Positions 58,275 through 64,000 of a stretch of DNA of 64,000 nucleotides are shown in pieces (position 1 is the stretch's first letter; every line of letters begins with the position of its first letter). This DNA comes from CAYUHJ01 sp964444365 (GTDB lineage: Bacteria > Planctomycetota > Planctomycetia > Gemmatales > Gemmataceae), in assembly GCA_964444365.1 (NCBI GenBank), contig CAYUHJ010000004.1, positions 37,154 through 101,153 of the forward strand. The letters run 5' to 3'. Under the pieces are notes generated by a model. That model saw nothing but the letters and a program-made list of their open reading frames with translations. It was not told where the DNA came from and did not search any database. The position numbers and the translations under genes are program-made.

Positions 58275-61200
58275 GACGGCCTCCCGAACACGTGCGGGTA
58301 CTTGGCGAGGATCGCGTCCCAGTCGTCCTGGTGGTGGAACCGGATGACGGTGAACCCGGCGTCCTCCATCGCCTCGGTCAGCTCGGCGTCCCGCTTCTGC
58401 CGGTCGGGGAAGTCGTGGGGCGGGCCGTCGACGTAGACCGCCGCCTGGTAGTCGGCGTAGAAGAAGTCCGGCGTCGTGCGGCAGACTTCGACGAACCGCT
58501 GGGCGTGCGTCGGGAGCCGCAGCCCGCGGGCGTCCAGGCGGGCGAGCCAGCGGCGTTCGAGGTCCGACCCGGCCAGCCGCACGAGGGCGGTCAGGTGGTC
58601 GTCGCGGGTGTCCGGCCCCGGTGCCGTTTCGGTCCGCGACCGGCTCATCCGCAGCAGGGCGTCCCGGATCGTCTGCCGGTCGAGGATGCGGTGGGCCGGC
58701 TGGTTGGCGTAGTGCATGAGGCAGTCGTAGCACGCCGCCTCGCAGTCCTCCGTCGCCCGTTCCGCCCGCCGCCGGTCCTCGCCCGTGGCCGGGTCGAAGT
58801 GGCAGATCGTGAGGGCCTGCTTGGCCACGTCCGCGAACGCCAGCGGGTCGTCGAGCAGCCGCCGCAGCACCCCGGCCCCGCCCTCGGCCGACTCGTACAG
58901 CAGGATCACCCGCGGGGCGTCGCCGGCCGGCAGCAGCTCGGTCGCCAGCTCGTTGTCCTCCAATTGGTATCGCACCTGGATGGCCTGTTTGAGGGCGGCC
59001 TCCAGCGACACCATCGGGCCGGCTTCCCAGTTGCCTTCCGGCTGGAGCAGCAGGCAGTTGCGGCGGTCCTCCACGTACGGGATGACCCGTCGCGTCTTCG
59101 GCGACATGGCGTCGGCCGTCTTCGCGTCTTCCTCCTCCTCGCTCGTCGCCCAGTACCCCCGCTCCTCGTCCAGCACGAAGCCGGGGTTGGAGTCCTTCTT
59201 CCGCTGCCGCCAGCCCATGTTGATCCGCCACAGGGTGGCCGCCCGGCCGTACGTGAGGGTCGCCAGCGTGTCCGCCCCGTCGGCCACCCGTGCGGTGGCC
59301 CGCACGGGCACCCCGGCCCGCTCGGCGAACCGCACCGCCGTGCGGATCTCGTACCCGAGCCGCAGCCGCTCCTCCTCGTCGCAGTTGATCTTGTCCTTCC
59401 GCTTGGTGGCCACGTTCTGCAACCGCAGCAGGTTCTCGAAGGCGGCGGGCAGCTTGGCCCGGCACCGCTCGCACAGGTCCGGGCCGGGGCCGTGGGCGAT
59501 CGGGTGCAGGTAGCCGCACTCCCCGCACTTCTTGGCCCGCGTGGTCATCAGCTCGTCCTCCTGGACCGACAGGATGACGCGGTTGATCAGGTAGCGGGAG
59601 CCCTCGTGGTAGACGACCGACCGCGGGCCGAACTCGGAGATGGCCAGGAACCGCGGGCGGCTCAGGTACTCCTCCCGCTGCTTGGTGCGGCGGGCCGGGA
59701 TGAACGCCGACAGCGGCAGCCGCGGGAAGTTGTAGCCGGGCAGGAACCCCTCGCTGGCGAAGTAGCGGTAGCTGTAGAAGTCGCTCTGGGAGAAGTCCTC
59801 GGTCTCGGTCAGCAGCCGGAGCTGCTGCTCGGCCTCCCGCCGCAGCCGCTCGGCCTGCTGCTTGTGCGGGGCCGGGCGGGCGGCGTCGCGGATCACCTCG
59901 TTCTGCCTCGCCTGCTGGTCGAGGGCGGCCCGGTACAGGCCCCGCCAGCGGTTGCACGCCTCGTCGAACTGCCGCGGGGCCTGGTTGAGCACGTCGTCCA
60001 GCCACGTGTCGCCGAACCACCCGGCCCGCACGCACTCGCCCCGCACGTCGGCCAGGATCCGCTCGGCCCGCACGCGGGCACGCTCCCGAGCGGCCGGGTC
60101 TTCGGTCTGGCTGCGGACCCCCTCGGGGATGGCGAGGCCGGGGTTGTTCCCGTCCTTCAGGCCGAGCAGGTCGCCGAGCGACCGCTTGAGGTCGAGGTCG
60201 GTCTCGGCCAGCCACACGGCCTGCACGTGGGCACGGACCAGGTCTTCGTTGGCCACGTCCAGCCGGGGCGGGGACACCGCCCCGGCCACCATCAGGTGCG
60301 GCCGGCGGAAGAACCACTGGTCGTGCGGGCTGCCGGTCGAGCAGTAGGTGACCACGATGGCCGGCTGCCCGCTCCGCCCGGCCCGCCCGCTCCGCTGGGC
60401 GTAGTTGGCCGGGGTCGGGGGGACGTTCCGCAGGCCGACCACGTTCAGGTCGGCGATGTCGATCCCCAGCTCCATCGTGGGCGAACAGTACAGGACGGGC
60501 AGGTCGCCGGCCCGGAACTTCTGCTCCCGCTCCTCCCGCTCGGCGTACGGCACCTGGGCGGTGTGCTCCTTGGCGGTCATGCCGAGCAGCGTGTTGGCCG
60601 TCGTGCGGTAGAAGTCGACGAAGAACGGGTTCGTCCGCCCGCCCTCGCTCGACGGACGCGGCACCCGGATCGGGTCGTGGAACGGGCGGGTGCCGTCGCC
60701 GGCCGCCCACACCATGGCGTCGGCCACGATCTGGTAGCCCGGCACGTCGTCCGGGGTGCGTTTCGGCACCACCGCCTCGACGACGCCGCCGACCGCGAGC
60801 AGCCGCAGCAGGTCGGCGACCACCTGCTGCTTGTCCTCCGGGGTGAGCCGCCGGCCGGGGCCGAAGAACTTGCCCGCGAACTGGCCGAACGCACTCCGCC
60901 AGGACAGGTACACGTGGCCCCGGTAGTCGCCCTCGGTCACCGACCGGGGGAACACGACCGACGCGTGCTCCATCGCCCCGGTCTCGTTCTCGTCGACCGC
61001 CCACGGCTCGATCAGCCGCTGGCTGCTCTGCTGGACCAGCGACTCCTGGTACGCGGGGGTCAGGTAGTCGACCTTGATCGCCAGCTCCCGCCGCATGTAG
61101 TCGAGCAGCACCTTGGCCAGCCGCTTGCGGTCGGCGGGCGACGCCGCCCGGAGGTGCGGGTTCGCCCCCGCCCACTCGTCGTCGGCCGCACACAGTTCGT

Positions 61201-63439
61201 CGAGGGCGGGGTAGCCGATCTCCAGCAGCCCGCACTGCTCCAGGTTGGGCGAGGTCACCCGCCAGCCCCGCTTCAGGTCGCGGTACAGGCGATACCCGAG
61301 CACGCCCCGCAACGCCTTATCCGTGTCCTGCTTGGCCTGGAACTTGACCTCCGCGTTGCTGGCGTACGCGGCGACCGGGAGCTTCAACGCGTCGAACACC
61401 CGCTGGGTGAGCACCTCGTGCCGCAGCCCGTCCGGCCCGGCCTTGGCGGCGGCGGCGTACAACGCCCCGCGGAGCAGGCCGATCTCCACGAAGTCGTTGA
61501 AGTGCCCGGCCTGGAGCGAGGCGTCCTGCCGGTTGTCGGTGAAGCTGAGCAGCTTGCGGGCGGTCGCCGGCAGGTCGCTCGCCCGCAGCTGGCGGACGGC
61601 GGCCAGGCTGAGGATGGAGGTGGCCGTGCTGCGGCCCTCCGACCCGAGGGCGGTCAGCTTGCCGAAGTCGGAGGTCTGGCGGGCGTTGTACGCCACGCCG
61701 CAGCACAGGCAGAAGCGGAACGGGCTGGGGACGAAGTGGGCGAGCAGCCCCTCCCCTTCGCCCGTCACCCGGCCGTCGGCGGCGACGCACACCCGCCGCG
61801 GCAGGTTGTCCTCCTGGCTCTTCTTCACCCGCACCCCGAGCCGCGGGTGGTCCTCCACCCAGTCGTCGGGGACGCGGTCCAGCAGTTGGGCCGCGTCGTC
61901 GCTGGGCCAAGGCTGTTGCGAACTCAGGTGCAGATACCCCGGCTCGCCCCCCTCCTCGCTCCGGTCGGTGAGGTCGCGGGGGACGACGAAGCCCCCCTCG
62001 TCGGCCAGGCGGACGGCGTAATACTCCTGCCCGCACTCGCGGCAGAAGACGAGCGGCAGCAGGGCACGGTCGCGGTCGCCGGGGACGTACCGCTGCCCCT
62101 GGACGGTCAGGTGCCGGTCGGCCTCGGGCTCCAGGGACGCGTACACGCTGTCCCCGCGGCTGATGAACTGGTGCAGGCGGAAGGCGAACGGCGGGCGGCG
62201 GGTCTCCGGGTGCGGCTCGCACAGGTAGCTGGCCTGCAACCCGGCCCGGATGGCGGCCGTGCAGGTGTCCGCCGGCAGCCCGGTCAGCTCGCCCAGCTTG
62301 GCGGCGGCCCCGGTGGCCCCGCCGATGGCCGACGGGCGGACCCGCACCAGCCGCCCGCCGTCGGCGGCCGGGGTCACGCCGAAGGTGGACTCGATCCACG
62401 CCGACAGGGGGTCGGCGACGAACCCGGCGTGGTCGGCCGGGGCGTTCCGCCCCTCGTCGCGGACGCGGGCCGACAACGCCGCCCGGAACGCCGCGTCGGT
62501 CGGGTCCGGCACCGGGGTGACGCGGCGGAGGGTCTCGCCGATCACGTGCTCCGGCCGCACCTCGGTGCCGAACAGCAGCCCGGCCACCTTGGAAACTTCC
62601 TTCCGCTGGTCGTCCAGCCCGCCCTCGGTGCTGAGGGTGGCCGAGGTGCCGACGCACTGGAGCCGCGTGGCCGCCGTCGCCTCCCGCACGCGGCGGATCA
62701 GCATGGCCACGTCCGCCCCCTGCCGGCCGCGGTAGGTGTGCAGCTCGTCGAACACGAGGAACTGGAGGCCGTGGGCCGCCCGCACCAGTTGGCGGTCGCG
62801 GGGGCGGGTGAGGATCAGCTCCAGCATCACGTAGTTGGTGAGCAGGATGTCCGGCGGGCGGGACAGGATCCGCTCCCGCTCCTCGGCCTTCTCCTGCCCG
62901 GTGTACCGGGCGAAGGTGACCGGCCCCTTGCGGTCGGGGTAGCCGAGGCAGAGGAACTTCTCCAGCTCGCCGAGCTGGCTGTTGGCCAGGGCGTTCATCG
63001 GGTAGACGATGACCGCCCGGATCCCCTTGCCGGTCCCATTCCGCAGCACGTGGTCGACGACCGGGATGATGTACGACAGGCTCTTGCCGGAGCCGGTGCC
63101 GGTGGTCAGGACGTACGGGAACCCGGTGCGGGCGACCCGGACGGCCTCCGACTGGTGCCGGTGTAGGCGGAGCGGGCGGCCGTGCGGGTCGGTCTCGGAC
63201 TTCGCCCGGAACACGTGCCGGCATTCGGGGTGGAGGACGCCCTGGGCGACCAGGTCGTCCACGCCCTCGCCGGCCTCGAACGACGGGTTCAACTGGATGA
63301 GCGGTTCGGGCCACAGGACGCCGGCGTCGAGCTGCTCGCGGACGAACTCCCGCAGGCGGGGCTCGCGGACGGCGAGGAAGCTGCGGGTGTACGCCGAGTA
63401 GTTGTCGATCAGCCGGCCGCGGAAGTCGAAGATGTCCAT
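58271..63439 (-). CDS. DEAD/DEAH helicase-DUF1998 fusion with C-terminal Vsr/DUF559-like nuclease domain, 1722 aa
   Basis: The start is ATG 63439 (the upstream Met gives a low-complexity leader). Motif I is TTGTGSGKSLSYII near residue 110; motif II is VFDELHTYRG near 230; motif VI is QRSGRAGRSGQ near 1015, so the helicase core contains large inserts. Zinc cysteines follow near 1300 (KCGECGYLH; LCERCRAKL), and DUF1998 near 1570 (EAACYDCLMHYANQPAHRIL). The last 70 residues (PDFFYADYQAAVYVDGPPHD, then RDAELTEAMEDAGFTVIRFH) match the PD-(D/E)XK fold of Vsr/DUF559 proteins. DISARM has separate DrmA helicase and DrmB DUF1998 genes; MrfA and Druantia DruE also join helicase to DUF1998. It is the first gene of the locus and is translationally coupled to SNF2. 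Confidence 0.85.
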   Translation of the reverse strand: MDIFDFRGRLIDNYSAYTRSFLAVREPRLREFVREQLDAGVLWPEPLIQLNPSFEAGEGVDDLVAQGVLHPECRHVFRAKSETDPHGRPLRLHRHQSEAVRVARTGFPYVLTTGTGSGKSLSYIIPVVDHVLRNGTGKGIRAVIVYPMNALANSQLGELEKFLCLGYPDRKGPVTFARYTGQEKAEERERILSRPPDILLTNYVMLELILTRPRDRQLVRAAHGLQFLVFDELHTYRGRQGADVAMLIRRVREATAATRLQCVGTSATLSTEGGLDDQRKEVSKVAGLLFGTEVRPEHVIGETLRRVTPVPDPTDAAFRAALSARVRDEGRNAPADHAGFVADPLSAWIESTFGVTPAADGGRLVRVRPSAIGGATGAAAKLGELTGLPADTCTAAIRAGLQASYLCEPHPETRRPPFAFRLHQFISRGDSVYASLEPEADRHLTVQGQRYVPGDRDRALLPLVFCRECGQEYYAVRLADEGGFVVPRDLTDRSEEGGEPGYLHLSSQQPWPSDDAAQLLDRVPDDWVEDHPRLGVRVKKSQEDNLPRRVCVAADGRVTGEGEGLLAHFVPSPFRFCLCCGVAYNARQTSDFGKLTALGSEGRSTATSILSLAAVRQLRASDLPATARKLLSFTDNRQDASLQAGHFNDFVEIGLLRGALYAAAAKAGPDGLRHEVLTQRVFDALKLPVAAYASNAEVKFQAKQDTDKALRGVLGYRLYRDLKRGWRVTSPNLEQCGLLEIGYPALDELCAADDEWAGANPHLRAASPADRKRLAKVLLDYMRRELAIKVDYLTPAYQESLVQQSSQRLIEPWAVDENETGAMEHASVVFPRSVTEGDYRGHVYLSWRSAFGQFAGKFFGPGRRLTPEDKQQVVADLLRLLAVGGVVEAVVPKRTPDDVPGYQIVADAMVWAAGDGTRPFHDPIRVPRPSSEGGRTNPFFVDFYRTTANTLLGMTAKEHTAQVPYAEREEREQKFRAGDLPVLYCSPTMELGIDIADLNVVGLRNVPPTPANYAQRSGRAGRSGQPAIVVTYCSTGSPHDQWFFRRPHLMVAGAVSPPRLDVANEDLVRAHVQAVWLAETDLDLKRSLGDLLGLKDGNNPGLAIPEGVRSQTEDPAARERARVRAERILADVRGECVRAGWFGDTWLDDVLNQAPRQFDEACNRWRGLYRAALDQQARQNEVIRDAARPAPHKQQAERLRREAEQQLRLLTETEDFSQSDFYSYRYFASEGFLPGYNFPRLPLSAFIPARRTKQREEYLSRPRFLAISEFGPRSVVYHEGSRYLINRVILSVQEDELMTTRAKKCGECGYLHPIAHGPGPDLCERCRAKLPAAFENLLRLQNVATKRKDKINCDEEERLRLGYEIRTAVRFAERAGVPVRATARVADGADTLATLTYGRAATLWRINMGWRQRKKDSNPGFVLDEERGYWATSEEEEDAKTADAMSPKTRRVIPYVEDRRNCLLLQPEGNWEAGPMVSLEAALKQAIQVRYQLEDNELATELLPAGDAPRVILLYESAEGGAGVLRRLLDDPLAFADVAKQALTICHFDPATGEDRRRAERATEDCEAACYDCLMHYANQPAHRILDRQTIRDALLRMSRSRTETAPGPDTRDDHLTALVRLAGSDLERRWLARLDARGLRLPTHAQRFVEVCRTTPDFFYADYQAAVYVDGPPHDFPDRQKRDAELTEAMEDAGFTVIRFHHQDDWDAILAKYPHVFGRPS

Positions 63440-63711
63440 GCGGGCGTTCCCCGGTGCGGGCGGTCCCGCCCGGCAAGCGACCAACGAGACGGCGGTCGTC
63501 ATCCCGCGTCTACTGGGCGGTCATTGTAACGTCGGTGACGGGTCGCGGGCCAGCGTTCCGACCGGGGAATGACGCCTCGCCGCCCGAGTCGCCCGCGTAT
63601 TCCGCACTTCCTGTGGCCGGAACGGGGTTCCGCTCACGAATTGCCGCCGGCCACGCGATCCGGTGGGTCCGCACGACACTCCGCATCGGGCTGTCGGACG
63701 GCTGTGCCTGA

Positions 63712-63733
63712 TTCAAAAACCACTTTTTGAAAC
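63712..63733 (-). repeat. 22-base palindrome, inverted partner of 39630-39651
   Basis: The core TTCAAAAACCACTTTTTGAA has perfect 8-base arms around CCAC. Read on the minus strand it equals the copy at 39630 except for one base. It may be an element end, a recombination site or an operator. Confidence 0.7.
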
Positions 63734-63814
63734 GTGCCCAGCTGCGTGACCTCCCACCACTGTGATGACAGGTTCGCCAGCCTAAATTCCTGGCTCGGAT
63801 GTGTCACAACACTT

Positions 63815-63841
63815 GAGGGCCGGGCTTACCACTCGGCCCTC
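63815..63841 (+). other. Inverted repeat GAGGGCCG...CGGCCCTC before the MoxR-like gene
   Basis: Perfect 8-base arms with an 11-base loop, 72 bases upstream of the ATG. There is no T-run; it could be a leader hairpin or operator. Confidence 0.4.
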
Positions 63842-63912
63842 GTCCTTCGGCCCCGGTGGCCCGCCCGTGGGGGCGGTGCGGCCGGGGTCGGTCTCGTTTC
63901 GGGAGGTGTTCG

Positions 63913-64000
63913 ATGCGTCCGTCGGAGGTGTCCAAGTCTCTGGTCGCCCTGCTGCCGGCCAACCGCCCCGTGTACGTGTGGGGGCCGCCGGGGTGCGGCA
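63913..64000 (+). CDS. MoxR-like AAA+ ATPase, 3' end outside window
   Basis: ATG 63913 has GGGAGG with a six-base gap. The 29 residues present (RPSEVSKSLVALLPANRPVY, then VWGPPGCG) are the usual opening of MoxR-family AAA+ ATPases, running into Walker A GPPGxGK at the window edge. MoxR ATPases act as chaperones for metal or cofactor loading, commonly next to VWA-domain proteins. It faces away from the defence locus. Confidence 0.75.
   Translation, partial: MRPSEVSKSLVALLPANRPVYVWGPPGCG

Larger units (their letters stand above)
63440..63912. other. Divergent spacer between the defence locus and the MoxR-like gene (473 bases)
   Basis: It must hold the promoter of the minus-strand locus and that of the plus-strand ATPase. 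Identifiable elements are the 22-base palindromic repeat at 63712-63733, the hairpin at 63815-63841 and the GGGAGG ribosome binding site just before 63913. No gene is seen. Confidence 0.5.

Noticed and set aside
58292..63166. 1624-codon plus-strand ORF opposite the helicase gene
   Set aside because: Shadow of a GC-rich gene: Val/Arg/Gly/Gln low complexity, no motifs, whereas the minus strand has full helicase motifs.

Overview
The window looks like chromosomal DNA from a high-GC planctomycete, most likely a Gemmataceae relative. The evidence is a giant surface-type protein with the N-terminal tag seen in that group (LEDRSLPG), a small secreted protein of the planctomycete TIGR03067 type, a protein made of four tandem ILxWADxHH-type repeats common in Gemmata genomes, and very GC-rich coding sequence. 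Almost everything here is accessory DNA: defence genes, a mobile-element-like block, a polymorphic toxin and several broken genes.

Layout. (1) 1-3251, plus strand: the end of a type I restriction specificity subunit with a non-standard C-terminal extension. It overlaps an SMC/ABC-type ATPase gene whose N-terminus is cut by an in-frame TAA. (2) 3342-16629, minus strand: about 15 genes resembling an integrated element. They include a replicative SF3/primase-C-like ATPase, a clamp-loader-like AAA+ ATPase, a DUF932 protein, an EEP-fold nuclease/phosphatase, a DUF1653-cupin fusion, DUF1294 and many unknowns. (3) 17272-32735, plus strand: a 5021-residue Calx-beta/SdrD/PKD/RHS/Hint protein. It ends in a SCP1.201 (DddA-like) double-stranded DNA cytidine deaminase toxin and is followed at once by an Imm1-like immunity gene. 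The toxin tip and immunity gene are far more AT-rich than the rest. (4) 32945-41705, mixed strands: a CHC2 zinc-finger protein, the TIGR03067 protein, a tRNA 3'-end remnant with a terminator, a DUF262/DUF1524 (GmrSD-like) gene with two frameshifts, the repeat protein, an AbiEi/AbiEii toxin-antitoxin pair, a paralogue of a gene in region 2, and a dGTPase C-terminal fragment. (5) 41919-63439, minus strand: a long co-oriented defence locus, read from right to left. It has a helicase-DUF1998-nuclease fusion, an SNF2 helicase, a large Eco57I-type DNA methylase, a frameshifted PD-(D/E)XK protein, an OLD-family ATPase/TOPRIM nuclease with an in-frame TAA, an Mrr nuclease and an Mrr-like STAND NTPase. 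(6) 63913 to the end: the start of a MoxR-like AAA+ ATPase gene.

How the genes fit together. The first three genes of region 5 are tightly coupled (ATGA overlap, then a 6-base gap) and have the domain content of class 1 DISARM: SNF2 helicase, adenine methylase, helicase and DUF1998. Here helicase and DUF1998 are one polypeptide ending in a nuclease-like domain, and no phospholipase-D DrmC is visible. Downstream effectors (OLD, Mrr, Avs-like STAND) look like added layers. A near-palindromic 22-base sequence occurs in inverted orientation at 39630-39651 and 63712-63733, bracketing the block. Three genes carry in-frame stops and two genes carry three one-base losses between them; these are either real decay of defence genes or sequence errors.
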